Below are positions 1-14,700 of a DNA stretch of 64,000 bases, piece by piece. The stretch is from Mactra quadrangularis (Eukaryota > Mollusca > Bivalvia > Venerida > Mactridae), in assembly GCA_025267735.1 (NCBI GenBank), contig CM046294.1, positions 47,050,070 through 47,114,069 on the forward strand. The letters run 5' to 3'. How positions within the stretch are numbered: position 1 is the first letter of the stretch; each line of letters begins with the position of its first letter. The position numbers were made by a program, and so were the translations under genes. The notes under the pieces were generated by a model that worked only from the letters and a program-made list of their open reading frames with translations, was not told the DNA's origin and searched no databases.

Positions 1-46
1 GGCATCATTTCCATATAATTTTCTTCTACCACCTCATAACACTGCG

Positions 47-3000
47 TTGAAACCATGAATACAGTGTAAGGCTGAAATTCAATACAAGTTGACAGACTGT
101 CCAAACTTGAAATGGTGACCAAAATAGTTAGTGAAACAGAGCAAAATCTAATACTTGCAACTGTTCACTTACAGTGAAATTTGCTGTCCAGAGAGGGGTG
201 CAATGACAGCTACAAGCTAACGACAAGCCTAACAGCTGCAGAGGTATGGAATCACACAACCATCTCAATAACTTCACACCAAGGATATGTATCAGTTTCC
301 TGACATGCAGTTGGTTCTCGATGTTTGTGGTAACCTGGCCATATTGTCTGTAAATACGTGCAAAATAACACATATGCAACTAGATACAAACAACTAAAAT
401 TGCTGTCCACAGAGGTAGGAATGCATTGACAGCTTCAAGCTAACGACAAGCCTAACAGCTGCAGAGATATGGAAACACACCACAATCTCATAAACTTCAC
501 ACCAAGAATATGTATCAGTTTCCTGGCATGAAGATGACTCGATCTAGATGTTTGTAGTAACTGGACCATACTGTCTGTAAATCCAAGCAAAATAACAAAT
601 GTGCAACTGGATACAAACAAGGAAAACTGCTGTCCATAGAGGTAGGAATGCATTGACAGCTACAAGCTAACGACAAGCCTAACAGCTGCAGAGATATGGA
701 AACACACCACAATCTCATAAACTTCACACCAAGAATATGTATCAGTTTCCTGGCATGAACATGACTCGATCTAGATGTTTGTAGTAACTGGACCAAACTG
801 TCTGTAAATCCGAGCAAATAACAAATGTGCAACTGGATACAAACAAGGAAAATTGCTGTCCATAGAGGTAGGAATGCATTGACAGCAACAAGCTAACGAC
901 AAGCCTAACAGCTGCAGAGATGTGGAAACACACCACAATCTCATAAACTTCACACCAAGAATATGTATCAGTTTCCTGGCATGAAGATGACTCGATCTAG
1001 ATGTTTGTAGTAACTGGACCATACTGTCTGTAAATCCGAGCAAAATAACAAATGTGCAACTGGATACAAACAAGGAATATTGCTGTTCATAGAGGTAGGA
1101 ATGCATTGACAGCTACAAGCTAACGACAAGCCTAACAGCTGCAGAGATATGGAAACACACCACAATCTCATAAACTTCACACCAAGAATATGTATCATGG
1201 CATGAAGATGACTCGATCTAGATGTTTGTAGTAACTGGACCATACTGTCTGTAAATCCGAGCAAATAACAAATGTGCAACTGGATACAAACAAGGAAAAT
1301 TGCTGTCCATAGAGGTAGGAATGCATTGACAGCAACAAGCTAACGACAAGCCTAACAGCTGCAGAGATGTGGAAACACACCACAATCTCATAAACTTCAC
1401 ACCAAGAATATGTATCAGTTTCCTGGCATGAACATGACTCGATCTAGATGTTTGTAGTAACTGGACCAAACTGTCTGTAAATCCGAGCAAAATAACAAAT
1501 AGGCAACTGGATACAAACAAGGAAAATTGCTGTCCATAGAGGTAGGAATGCATTGACAGCTACAAGCTAACGACAAGCCTAACAGCTGCAGAGATATGGA
1601 AACACACCACAGTCTCATAAACTTCACACCAAGAATATGTATCAGTTTCCTGGCATGAAGATGACTCGATCTAGATGTTTGTAGTAACTGGACCATACTG
1701 TCTGTAAATCCGAGCAAAATAACAAATAGGCAACTGGATACAAACAAGGAAAATTGCTGTCCATAGAGGTAGGAATGCATTGACAGCTACAAGCTAACGA
1801 CAAGCCTAACAGCTGCAGAGATATGGAAACACACCACAATCTCATAAACTACACACCAAGAATATGTATCAGTTTCCTGGCATGAAGATGACTCGACCTA
1901 GATGTTTGTAGTAACTGGACCATACTGTCTGTAAATCCGAGCAAAATAACAAATGTGCAACTGGATACAAACAAGGTAAATTGCTGTCCATAGAGGTAGG
2001 AATGCATTGACAGCTACAAGCTAACGACAAGCCTAACAGCTGCAGAGATATGGAAACACACCACAATCTCATAAACTTCACACCAAGAATATGTATCATG
2101 GCATGAAGATGACTCGATCTAGATGTTTGTAGTAACTGGACCATACTGTCTGTAAATCCGCGCAAAATAACAAATGTGCAACTGGATACAAACAAGGAAA
2201 ATTGCTGTCCATCGAGGTAGGAATGCTTTGACAGCTACAAGCTAACGACAAGCCAAACAGCTGCAGACATATGGAAACACACCACCATCTCATAAACTTC
2301 ACACCAAGAATATGTATCAGTTTCCTGGCATGAAGATGACTCGACCTAGATGTTTGTAGTAACTGGACCATACTGTCTGTAAATCCGAGCAAAATAACAA
2401 ATGTGCAACTGGATACAAACAAGGTAAATTGCTGTCCATAGAGGTAGGAATACATTGACAGCTACAAGCTAACGACAAGCCTAACAGCTGCAGAGATATG
2501 GAAACACACCACCATCTCTATACTTTCACGCTGGGAATAAGTTACAGTTCCTGGCATAAAGATTGTTCTAGATGTAGTACAATGTGAAAAGGATTTTTCC
2601 TATGGATAATAATTCATTATATTACCTATTTGACCAACCATGTTTATTCTACTGTAGCTCAACATTCCAATTAATATACCTATGTTACAATAACCATTTT
2701 TATTCATTACCATTTCCATATTATTTTTGACCAACCATGTTTATTCTACTGCATCTTATCATTCAAATAAACGTACCAATTTAAACAAAACCATTTCTAT
2801 TCATAATCATTTCCATATCTTCTTCCTAAAGACCTACTAATACTACATAGAAACAATGCATACAGTTAATCAATGAAATACAACACAAGTTGACAAACTG
2901 TCCAAACTTGAGTTTATGACCAGTATGATAGTGACCAACATAGTCAGTGAAACAGAGCAAAATCTCATACTTGCAACTGTTCACAAACAATGAAAATTGC

Positions 3001-3050
3001 TGTCAAAAGAAGGGCACATTGACAGCTACAATAAAGCCAAGGACAAGCCT
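47..3050. repeat. 227-bp satellite array (about ten units) with related flanking repeats
   Basis: The unit recurs with about 227-bp spacing, tracked by the motif aatgcattgacagc at about 420, 648, 875, 1,102, 1,319, 1,546, 1,771, 2,000, 2,222 and 2,449. Two intervals are shortened by a 9-10 bp deletion (gtatcatggcatg variant near 1,195 and 2,096). Single-base variants (atatgg/atgtgg, aagatg/aacatg) are shared between non-adjacent units. The left flank (47-190) and right flank (2,850-3,050) are related to each other. The core array is therefore embedded in a longer repeat. Confidence 0.9.
2625..2810. repeat. Two-copy ~105-bp tandem duplication
   Basis: The phrase ttgaccaaccatgtttattc followed by related AT-rich sequence ending catttccatat occurs twice (about 2,625 and 2,727). 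The second copy runs into sequence resembling the first 60 bases of the window. Confidence 0.7.
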
Positions 3051-3405
3051 AAAAGCTGCAGAGAAATGGTAACACACCATTATCCCTTTACCACCACATG
3101 CAGAATAAGTAACAGTTTCCAAGCATGAAGATGGTTCTAGATGTATATAGTAACCTGGACATATTGTTTGTAAATCCGTGCAAAAACATATGTGCAACTG
3201 GATAAAACTATACAAATGCTGTCTGTAGTTAAAGGCAATGACAGCTATATGTATAAAGATGGCTCTATGAAAAAAGGGACCTAAACATAAATTGTCTGTA
3301 AAACAGTGCCAAATAATACATGTGCAACTGAATACAAACTATACAATACTGTCAGAAGAGAAGTGCAATAACAGTAATGTATATAAATGGTTATACAAGT
3401 ATGTA

Positions 3406-3584
3406 CAGTAAAACTCGGATATAACATTCTCGCTGGGCCATAGAAAAAGGTATGTTAAAACTGAGGTATACTAAATATGGTATATATAAGGATGAAAAAC
3501 CGGCCAAACAAAATGCCAGACAAAATGGTATGTTTTAACTGAGTGTATGTTCTAACCAAGTATGTTATATCAAGAGTTTTACTG
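3406..3584. mobile_element. Small MITE with Tigger/pogo-like CAGTAAAACTC ends
   Basis: The left end CAGTAAAACTCGGATATAAC pairs with the right end GTTATATCAAGAGTTTTACTG, giving a 179-bp inverted-repeat element. The termini resemble the CAGTNAAACCT ends of the Tigger relic at 15,485. TA precedes the left end, but the right flank (aa) does not complete a TA duplication. Confidence 0.6.
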
Positions 3585-3589
3585 AAGTA

Positions 3590-4205
3590 AATTCACATAA
3601 TCAATACATCAACAACATTACACACAATTCATTCATCAACAAACATACACACAATTCATTCATCAACAAACATACACACAATCCATACATCAACAAACAT
3701 ACACACAATCCATACATCAACAAACATACACACAATTCATTCATCAACAAACATACACACAATCCATACATCAACAATCATACACACAATTCATTCATCA
3801 ACAAACATACACACAATTCATTCATCAACAAACATACACATAATCCATTCATCAACAAACATACACACAATTCATTCATCAACAAACATACATACAATCA
3901 TTACATCAACAAACATACACACAATTCATTCATCAACAAACATACACACAATCCATACATCAACAATCATACACACAATTCATACATCAACAAACATACA
4001 CACAATCCATACATCAACAAACATACACACAATTCATTCATCAACAAACATACACACAATTCATACATCAACAATCATACACACAATTCATTCATCAACA
4101 AACATACACACAATTCATACATCAACAATCATACACACAATTCATTCATCAACAAACATACACATAATCCATTCATCAACAAACATACAAACAATCCATA
4201 CATCC
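3590..4205. repeat. 27-bp minisatellite (attcatcaacaaacatacacaca type)
   Basis: About 22 imperfect units contain catcaacaaacatacacacaatt, with alternation of cattcat/catacat and aaacata/aatcata variants. The array has no coding features. It lies about 450 bp beyond the poly(A) signal of the minus-strand gene. Confidence 0.9.
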
Positions 4206-4650
4206 AAAACCTGACCATGTTCCGATTGACCAAATAAGGGGTAATGAGAGGATACAATTAACTGACCAAAAAGGGGTAATGAGAGGATAAAATAAATATG
4301 CAAGAAATTTTAAGGAAGATACACTAGCTGAACTTACATGTTAAGCAAGACCAGAATCGCATGCATTTTAAGCTCTAACATATATAGTTAAATAATCATT
4401 TGTGCTTATGTTGTCCCAGCTTGGGAAATTCTAACACTGGAGAGAAAAAAAAAAACTGGAAGAAAAATTATGAATTTTACAAAATAATCTCAAATTAAAA
4501 CATCTAAATATGAATAGGACCCTTATCCATAATCAGATATTCCAAAAAGGATGATTTGACTAAATAGGTCAATTATTAATACAAGCCAAATAATATCATC
4601 ACCTTGCTAGGCTAACACAAACTCAAATAAGCAATTTAATAAATATATGT
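4206..4650. other. Non-coding stretch downstream of the repeat-protein gene
   Basis: AT-rich sequence with one short direct repeat (aaggggtaatgagaggata at about 4,237 and 4,270). I see nothing else in it. Confidence 0.6.
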
Positions 4651-4656
4651 TTTATT
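4651..4656 (-). terminator. AATAAA polyadenylation signal of the repeat-protein gene
   Basis: Plus-strand tttatt is AATAAA on the gene strand, about 330 nt beyond the TGA. This gives a 3' UTR of ordinary length. The region is AT-rich, so the hexamer alone is weak evidence. It is the first one seen in this stretch after the stop. Confidence 0.5.
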
Positions 4657-4982
4657 TCAAAATACAATTAAATTCATGCCTTGTTCAGCATCCATGATTC
4701 AGAAAGTGTATCAACCCTATTTTAACTTAACATATCTATAATCTATCTAACATCATTTCAAACAAAATGTAACCAGTGCATCTGTAACCACAATCCTAGA
4801 CTAATCTCAGATATAACCAGTAATCAATAACAATATCAATCTTACAATACCAATAACCATAAAAACCAAAATGTAACCATTGCATCTGTAACCACAATCC
4901 TAGACTAATCTTATATATAACCAGTAATCACTAACAATATCTATCTAACAATACCAATAACCATAACAATCTAACATTATAC

Positions 4983-5779
4983 TCAATCCAAGTACTCGGA
5001 AAGAGCTACCATTCTCCGGGCATCAGGACACCTCACATGGGTCAACTGCAATGCCCACCAAACCTGAAAGGGATCAGTACAATGAAGACCAAGGGTAACA
5101 TCAACTGGACCATCACAAACCTCATCATCAACAGAACCAACACCATCACCCTCACAAACAGAAACATCCTCACACACACTAACATCAGCCTCACACACAG
5201 GAAAATCCTCAAACACACCAACATCATCAACAAAGGCAGAAACATCCTCACACAAAGGAACAGCAGGCAGGGGAACAGCAGGAGCAGAAACAAAAACAAC
5301 CTCCCTGACGGGTACCAGAGCATCCGTCCACACACGACCCTCACACAAAGGAACAACGGGCAGGGGAACAGCAGGAGCAGAAACAAAAACAACCTCCCTA
5401 ACAGGCACCAGAACATCCGTCCACAAACGACCACGACCACCATCCTCAGAAACAACACATCCCTCCACAAGACTCTCACCGACACATCCCTCCACAAGAC
5501 TCTCACCAACACATCCCTCCACAAGACTCTCACCAACACATCCCTCCACAAGACTCTCACCAACACATCCCTCCACAAGACTCTCACCAACACATCCCTC
5601 CACAAGACTCTCACCAACACATCCCTCCACAAGACTCTCACCAACACATCCCTCCACCTCACTCAAGACACAAGAAGTAACAGGTACCTCATACTCACAA
5701 GCAGCAGAAGCAGAAGCATCTACAACCACATCCACAACACCATCCACACAAGATCCATCACCATGCACCATCACCACGT
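4983..5779 (-). CDS. Exon 3 (terminal) of the VEGCVGESL-repeat gene, carrying the repeats
   Basis: This exon holds nearly all of the protein. In order: a Val/Asp/Ala-rich stretch, CEYEVPVTSCVLSE, the VEGCVGESL array (5,461-5,649, seven 27-bp units with one silent-type variant), a serine/acidic break, two 31-residue units encoded by a 93-bp duplication (about 5,251-5,436), a run of short Cys-Asp/Glu motifs (VCEADVSVCEDVSVCEGD), and the C-terminus ending ALSEYLD. The acceptor is attaatctattacag, with a branch-point-like attaatc. The opposite strand is open for 257 codons as a side effect of the repeats and of few stop-complement codons. That antisense frame (TSLHKTLTN repeats) has no splice or start support and is not called. 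Confidence 0.75.
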
Positions 5780-8700
5780 CTGTAATAGATTAATAAATAC
5801 TAAATACTAATGATTTACAACTTAAGTCAACATTCACATCAGTAGTCTTCAGAAAAAAAACCTGCTTAATAAATATTGCAGTATGTTTATAAAATGGAAT
5901 TAATAAAAAAATAAAAATTCATATTTCCAGGAATGATGAAATATCAACTGTGTCAGATCCAAACAATTAACTTTAATACTTCCACTACAAAAATAATTTG
6001 TTGAATATTCAGCATTATCAGAAATCATTAACTAAGAAGTCACTTGGTGCATAACTAATTTATATCACTGTTTTATGTTGATCATTTTTAATGGTTAACA
6101 TAGATTTATTTCAGTCATGCACTAGGACATACTCGTGTAAAGAAAAACAGCTACGTATCATCAAAACTATGCTCAAAAAATTATAAATATTCATTCAAAA
6201 ACCTTAACTTCAAACCATGATTACCATCAAATATATTGATCAATGTTCAGAGTTGAAGAATCCTAACATATTCAGACTAGCACAGGTTTAAATTCATCTA
6301 AAAAATGAAAGAAAATATCACAACTCTGACTTAAAACTAACACCAGCAGTCAGTAAGCACAACAATTTAAGAAAGTAAAGAAAAACAAATTATTTGAAAT
6401 ATTTGAACTTAAGATTTTCAACCAATAGAAAATCTTGTCCATAAATTCTAAATTTAGGGGAAATAATTATGAAACAAATTTGTGTCAGAGTAATTTATCC
6501 AACCACATATCATGCGGGTGATGATAATCAACATATTTAATGTTAAGGGTTCCTTAAGAAGAAGTTCAAGAAAAAAAGTAATATATCAAATTCAAGGGCA
6601 GATAATTCTAAAATATTACATTCAAAGTTTTGAACTTAGTTACATAAGATGTAGTTTGATAATGAGAAAATACATTTAAAGTTTGAACTTGATACCTTTA
6701 ATAAATAAAAGTTGTACTAAAAACAGTTTATGGTACAAAAACTTAAATAATGGATTTATGTATGAAATGAAAATGTTAAATTATAATTGAATTAAATTTA
6801 AATCTGAATGAAATTAAAAAAATCTTGGACTGATCATCACTATCAATAATTGTAAAAGGAAAGCCTATCAAGATATATCAGTTTTATCAGAAGATATGTT
6901 GATTAAATTATAAATAAATTTAATTTTAAAACAAACAAAATTAAAAAATCTTAAAATGATCATCACTATCAATAATTGCAAAAGGACAACAAATCAAGAT
7001 ATAGTATCAATAATTGCAAAAGGATAACCTATCAAGATATATCAGTTTAATCAGAATAAATAATAATTAATTATAATTAAATTTAATTTTAAAACCAACA
7101 AAAATAAAAAATTCTTGAAATGATCATCACTATCAATAATTGCAAAAGGATAACCTATCAAGATGTATCAGTTTAATCAGAAGCAATATTAATTAAATTA
7201 TAATTAAATTTAATTTTAAAGCAAAAAAACTCTTGAAATGATCATCACTATCAATAATTGCAAAAGGATAACCTATCTAGATGTATCAGTTTAATCAGAA
7301 GCAATATTAATTAAATTATAATTAAATTTAATTTTAAAGCAAAAAAACTCTTGAAATGATCATCACTATCAATAATTACAGAAGGATAACCTATCAAGAT
7401 ATATCAGAAGCAATATTAATTAAATTATAATTAAATTTAATTTTAAAGCAAAAAATAAAAAAAGATCTTGAAATTATCATCACTATCAAAAATTGCAAAG
7501 TATAACCTTTCAAGATATATCAGTTTAATCAGGAGCAATATCAATTAAATTTAATTTTAAAACAAACATAAAAAATTCAAGAATTATCACTATCAATAAT
7601 TGCAAAAGAATAACCTATCAAGATATATATCAGTCAAACCTGAACAAGTTTTAAATAATTTCAGTAATATCAAACATAACAATGCCATGCAGCTAAGAGA
7701 TTTGAAATAAAATTAAAATTATGTAAGAAGACAAACCTAACTAAATTGTTTGCTTCAATGTAAGAATGTACAAGAGTAATACATGTATATCTTTAACAAT
7801 TGCCACAGTCAATAATATCTAAGGGAAGAACGCTAACCTAATGAGATATGAGCTGTTCTGATAAGTCAAGATTAAGATTTTAGCCAAATACTAAGAATAA
7901 CACTGGATACATGTAAATAACCGAACTAATATGATACTCACTATCAAAAATAACTAAAGGCTAACCTATTTATAACTGCATTAATTATTTCTTGTCATTT
8001 TTAAAATCAATTAAAATAAAAAATGAATCAGACTCCACCACAGTAAACCACTAAGTGTGAGTCAAACATGTTCATTAACTCTATCAAAGTTCTCTAAATA
8101 ATGTTGATGTACTGTTTAACCAAACAAGCTATTAACTAACTATTCAATGTAAATCATTTGAATCTGAAATCTTAACATTTTATATCCAAACAATTTAACA
8201 AATAACACAGTCCATAATTGCAAAAGTTAAATCAAGTAACCTATTCTGTCGTGCACAAGTAGAATTCTAAACTTTTTCTAATTTGTACACTTTGCAAGAT
8301 GTGTACGACAAATAAATATATCCATCACTGTCCATAACCACAATATGCAACCCTATTAATATTTTCCATGTTCATTTTGTTTACATCAATTGAAATAAAT
8401 ACAAGATTCACAAATCCCAACTCATCATTACTAGAGCTTGAACAATAAACACAATTTAACAATCACAGTCCAAAATCACATAAGGCTACCATATAACTAC
8501 CTTAGCTAATCAAGATTACATTCAATTCTACAATAATGTGTTAATGAATAATAAATCCAAACTAAAATTTCAATACACAGTCCAAGTATGACAAAATAAA
8601 TTATAATCATTGTCCAAAATTAAAACTGCTAACTTCTAATTGTTTAAACTTTCAATCACACATCTAAAGTAAATGACTAAGATACAATGAGAATTGTCTT

Positions 8701-11700
8701 AACAAGCATGAGATGTACCATTACACAGTGCAATGAACCAAAAAAAACAATGCTAAAATTAACCAAGAACCACTGAAGTCTAAACCTTTCCATATTTGGT
8801 CAATGTTACTTTCAATAAACAGAAAAACTATGAGTACACAGAACTTGACATTGTTTTTACAACAATCTACCCCGGCCAATAATTTCATACCAATCTTGAC
8901 TAGTTAACTAAGTATGTAACAAAAACAAGAAATATTATAGACCAAGTGTGTATTATCAATAAATTAATAACAAACTAAGCATATGAGGTTATTTTGTCCA
9001 TTTTTTGTCAACAGTCAAAGCTTGAATAATTTCACCGTTACCAATTGCTTTGTTTTTGTACTAGAGGTAAATTTGTTATTAAAATATCTTGATTAAAACA
9101 TATCATACGGCATAAGCAGCTTTACTCTATCATAAAACACACTTTCGAAAACTCATGGATGTATTACAACAAAAATTTTAACGAACTCATTCATGGTACA
9201 AACAATAAAAACAAATGAATCCTAAGTATCGGTTCAACAATTATAGTTATTAGTATTGTACGATTATATTGAACTGTCCGATTGCATAATTACACGGTAA
9301 TCACACTGTATATATTATTTTCCGCGTTCTATATATAGATATTAGCAGTAAAAATTACCATGTGTAGGTTAATTTAGTGACGATCATCTGGCTGAATGGC
9401 CGTACGGTTAAAGTGCAATGCTACAAAACATCTATTTTTGAAAGAAGTGAGAGTCTGAAACTATATTTGTCAGTTTTTTATTTTTTGTTCTTTGTTTTTT
9501 TTGTTTTGTTTTTTACATCTATTTTATTAAACAGTATTTTTGGACATAGAAGTACAACATTTCAAAACAAACAATCATGTGAAAATCATTCAATTTTACT
9601 GACTGAGTATGTTGTGCTACTGTTATCATCACTTAAAAAGATGCCACTACATTTATAACAATGGCTTCTTCAAGATCTATGATGCACGGGGAGGGGCAAT
9701 GTGTTTATGCAATCCGCACATGATTTAAATAAAAAAAAGATAAAATAAAGTTTCTATCTCGATTCGAACCCACGAAAGAAAGATTTGTAGTCTGACCGTC
9801 CTACCACTCAGCCATACTAAGTACGATACATTTTGTAAATAAAATATAATACATTTATAAGTGTTATGTGCTTATATTACGCTCTACGTGCCCTCAATCA
9901 ACTAACCAATCAAAAGAACAAATCTAACATTAATTTGATTTAAATAAAGAAAATATTCTGTTCATTAATTTGAGCATAGCACACTATTGTAATACATATG
10001 CATCGAGGGCAAATTCAACCAAAACTCAAAATATGGGTTTTTACACATTCATTGATTATGTATAACAACTTTTTGTACACATTATACCATGAAATCACAA
10101 ATCAAAAATTATCCAAATTATTTTTTCCAAATTCCAGCAATACAAATATTTTTTGTCTTCGTGATAAAATTCAGTTGAAATACCAACTAACTCCAAAATC
10201 TCAAGTACAATAATTACAGTGACAGAACCAACAGAAAAGTTGTGAAATACTATTAACTATCAATGTCCTCTATTTACTATGTTATACACATTATGTCCAA
10301 AATCCAAGAGAGAAAAAAGATAAAAGTATCCAGTTCCCAACATAACATAAGAACATACAGAGCTTATTAACCTTCAAGATCAATGAAAGCCGATACACCA
10401 TAATATTATATTTTGAGAGACAACATGAGAACATACAGAGCTTATTAACCTTCAAGAGTTTAATGAATGCCGATACACCATATATTTTGAGACAACAAAA
10501 CTGAAGATACCTTGGAAGTTAGAAATTTAATCATAATCCAAGCTTTCAACCCCAAGCAGATTCAAAATATGAAAGCTATCTTAGGGTTTAAACATAGAGA
10601 ATCAAATAATGCTGGAATGATTTGACAAGTTCATTAGTCCGCCATTATAATTTCACACATGTGACATTTGTATCTTTAATTTTTTTTTTATTTAAACATA
10701 TCAATTAATGAAAACTGGATGGACTAAATCAATACATTCCTTCTGTCAAAGGGTTTAATAATTCTAAGTTGACACAATTGGTGAACAATTGGTAAAATTC
10801 ATCAGGGCAGCATATCAAAAATCTTTCGATAATTTCTGCGATTGGACGGCTCATTTCAATAATAAAAATTTCGTCATTAATATCATGATGAGAAGGTCAC
10901 CTGAATGTGACCTTCGTTTGGAAAAGGCCAGATCTAAATTTGCAAGTAGACGAGCGGAAAATTTTAGATCAGGTTTTAATCAGATTGATATACATCTATA
11001 TATTTTTCTTTCTCAGTTGACAAAATACACCCATTCTCCTAAGATTAAGCACTAAAATTGAATGCAGTTTGGGTTTTACAGCCCACCAACACAGAAAGGT
11101 CATATCGCGCCGAAAGCAATTAATGATACTATTAATTCAAATGGAATCGATGATGTAAAGCTCTAAATCTTATTATTTACATCTATTTCCTTCAAAAAGT
11201 TAAGTAATGCATATGATGGTACAGACTCAAAAAGTCCTTTAAGTGAGTTAACTTTAAAATGTTTTTCACTGATGTATCTAAGATCCTTACAGCAGGCATC
11301 GACCTTACCACTTTTTATCAGGTAGCCCAGGGGACTATAGTGCGTACAATTTGACCTCGACCTCACCTTTCACATTTGCATCTAATTATCACCTACACAT
11401 ATCCCGGTGAAAATCAATACCACGCCTACTCTACACTTCGACTCGTTACGTATTTAAAATATAATTAGACAACGGTGACCCCCTCTCAGCCAATCAAATT
11501 GCTTAAAAAGTGTTTGATAAATCCCATAACACACGGTAAAGTGTTTGATATATTCAGATCGTTTTCTCCGTGCGTTAAACTCGAGAAAACATTGACTGAA
11601 TGTATTGGGTGGATCCAGACTTTTTTTAAGTGGGGTGCACTTTAAGAACAAAATGAAATGTTATAGTTCGTATACAAGCGGCCACGAACATTGGAAAAGT

Positions 11701-14700
11701 CTAATATGATCTTATTTGTTGAAAAGCGTAAGTCATTGAAAAGTACAACCCCTTGTTAAAAATCTAGATCCGCCCCATAATCAGTTATATACAATTAACT
11801 GAAATGCTTAAGGTTCATGTAAAGTCTTGGTTTGCTAAAAAAATAGTAAAAACAGAAATAGCTCTAGTTCTGTCATATTTCCACCAATAGTATTGTTTTA
11901 TACATCAAAATGTTCCTTATGAAACATACAAAGTGATGTTGGCATCAATTACGATAAAAATATTTAGCAAAAGATGTATTTGCAAAATTGATGCTGCATA
12001 AATAAAAATACTAAATTACATTAAAATTTTCTTACAACAAATTGAACATTAATTCCTTTACAGAACCTTATAGTCCACATTCAAATGAAGGTACTGCAAT
12101 ATTTATAACCTCAATAAATATAAAAACAAAACTTAGGCAATTGAAAAACAAAAGTGAAAGTAGAAACAGGGTCGTGATAACCCATTACACTTGTAGCTGT
12201 CAAAATGTTTTTCATTTACCTTAATTTTGTTTTAACATTTATTTAGATTATAAATATTGGAGTACCTTCATTGTAATATGAACTTTAATGTTCTATAAAT
12301 GATTTAATGTTAAATTAGTTTGTAAAAAATTCTCAATGTCTTTTATAATTTTCAGTTTTACAGCATCAATTTTGCAAATGCATCTTTTGGTAAACGTTTT
12401 CATCTGAATTAATTACCAGCATCACATTGTATGTTTCATAAGGAACATTTTGATGTATAATATACTGCTCTTAATGGAAGTATGAATGAGTTAGAGCATT
12501 TTTCATTTTACTATTTTTAATGCAAACAAAGACTTTACTTGAACCTTAAATAAGCTTATCTGTATTTAGTCTGGATTACCGCCCCCTTACCACTATCGTT
12601 ATCAGGTCCGGCAAAGCACGATCATGGCTGCACTCCTGGTTTTTATTCAGATAACAAGATTATCGTATACGTTTTCTTTATCTGCATGATCATTTGCTGA
12701 CAATTGTAACTTTAGTAGGAAATCGGTACTGTATAAGAAATTCAAAGATTCATGATTGCTCGTATACTTATCGAACAATAAAGCAAAAATCAAGTCTCGA
12801 AGTGAACACAATTCAGACGTGAAATAGCGCGGCCATTATCATGCTTTGCCCGACGTTCTTTTACCAGTCAAAATACGACTGGGAACCGGAAAAATCTATT
12901 TGGAAGCTTTTTTTATGCGCATGGTTATAAAACATAATGTATTTAACTAATTGATCTACCATTTTTGTTCACGACAATCGTCTTGATGGTTTTAGGCAGG
13001 TGAAAAAATATTGGTAGGGGTTGATTCAATGGTCCACTTGTTCCTATATAATAGAACGACCAGTATTATGTAACACAATGCCATTCACATCTATCCACTC
13101 CCTTGATTACATATTAACCGACTACAGGTCGTCCACGTAAACATTGCGTATATAAACATGGCCAGTTTAATTACACACCAATATTTAGGGGTGAATTATT
13201 TATACATGTACAATTTTATAGTTTGGTTAGTTTACACTCGTTTTATAAACACATATTTATAAAACATTTACAAAAAAGATATACAATATTTAAAATAAAT
13301 GTTGAATATCAAACTGAAATGTTTAAATCAGCAAAATGCTGTTCATGCATCAGCTTATTCACCTTTTTAGTGGGCAAGTCCATTGTTTAAAGTACAATAA
13401 CACGCATGACCTAGAATTCGAGCTGTATATATGAGAAATATTTTCTTAATTGAATATTCGCATGTTTATTAGGTATATTAATGCAGAAAATTATGAAATT
13501 CGTAAAACAATAACATGTACTTACGGCCTAATAACACTCTTGGTTAGCCAAAACATTCTTTAGTTCTGCGATAAAGAATTATTCCTAAGACGACTCACCC
13601 CTGTGATTATTTATCAAAAATGATTTTTTATACATCGTTTAACTGCCGATATGTACATGGGCACAAATATTTATATCCATGAATAACACAATTTAAATGT
13701 TGTTCATGAGTTTTAACTAGCTTTCGCACGAAATTCACGACACAAATATCGTACGCTTTATATCAAGGCCAACTATATTTCTCTGCGTTTTATATGGCTT
13801 TAAGGTGACAGTAGTATAAATACGTGACAAAAAATGAAAATGGACTTTGTAAACACATAATTTCCTACCCGTTGTCTAAGTCGGATAGAGTACTCGTAGC
13901 AGTTTGATATGAGATTTATCAACTCGCTTCGCTCGTTGATAAATCCCATATCAAACTGCTACTCATGCTCTATCCTATACTTTAACATGTATAGAGTATA
14001 CACAGCCCGCATGTACGATTCAAACGCATTCAAACGGGAAACTCGTGTTCTTACATTTTTGATAACAATAATAATAAATGGGTGTGGGGATAGTGATTGT
14101 GGGGCTAAAACCAACAACCTTTGAATTGGTAGCTAGCCTCATCGTACAATCCTCTAGTCCGGCCTATGTGCAATAGACACTCGTTGTACGCTTTAAATGT
14201 AATTAATCCGTGTTAAAATTAAATTCGAGCCTTGTCGATAAAATCCAATTGTCATCGAGCATTAATACTACATTCGTATTCAATGTAATGAATATTCTTG
14301 CATAAAGGTCAGGTCGGGGTCAATGTGTCCACACTATACCTACAAGAAAAATGAACTAGCCACCAACAATTTTGGGTAGCCCCTCTGCAAGGTTCCATTT
14401 ATAATGGTCTTAAAAATAGGGGGATCAAGATGAAAATTATGGCCATGCATAAACAGGCTTTTTCACCTCATTGAGTACGAGTCCTGTACCCCTCTTATTT
14501 GGAATTTTTAGCTGTCAATGAACAAGTGTTTTGTGTTTAAATACAGAAATGTGCAATATCTGCATCATTCGGCCTTTTAACAATACTGTGCCATTGTTGA
14601 TAGGCCTTACAAGAAAGAAGGTATATTGTAGTTGGGTTATTGACCATTTTTCAAACTCCTACAAATTGTCATTTGAAATCATCTTTGGTCACTTTATCTG

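Noticed and set aside
128..2455. Many overlapping minus-strand ORFs (MHSYLYGQQFSLFVSS type)
   Set aside because: They are produced by the 227-bp satellite, whose unit is not divisible by three, so the same peptide pieces reappear in different frames.
3590..4205. Possible CRISPR-like array
   Set aside because: Units are contiguous with no unique spacers, and the context is an animal genome.
5037..5810. 257-codon plus-strand ORF with TSLHKTLTN repeats
   Set aside because: It is the antisense of exon 3. It stays open because of the repeat and base composition and has no promoter, splice or domain support. The minus strand has consistent splice phases.
11163..11366. 67-codon minus ORF with KDLRYISEKHFKV
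   Set aside because: It has a coding look and vaguely recalls transposon-encoded C-termini, but I could not place it in a family or find adjoining exons.
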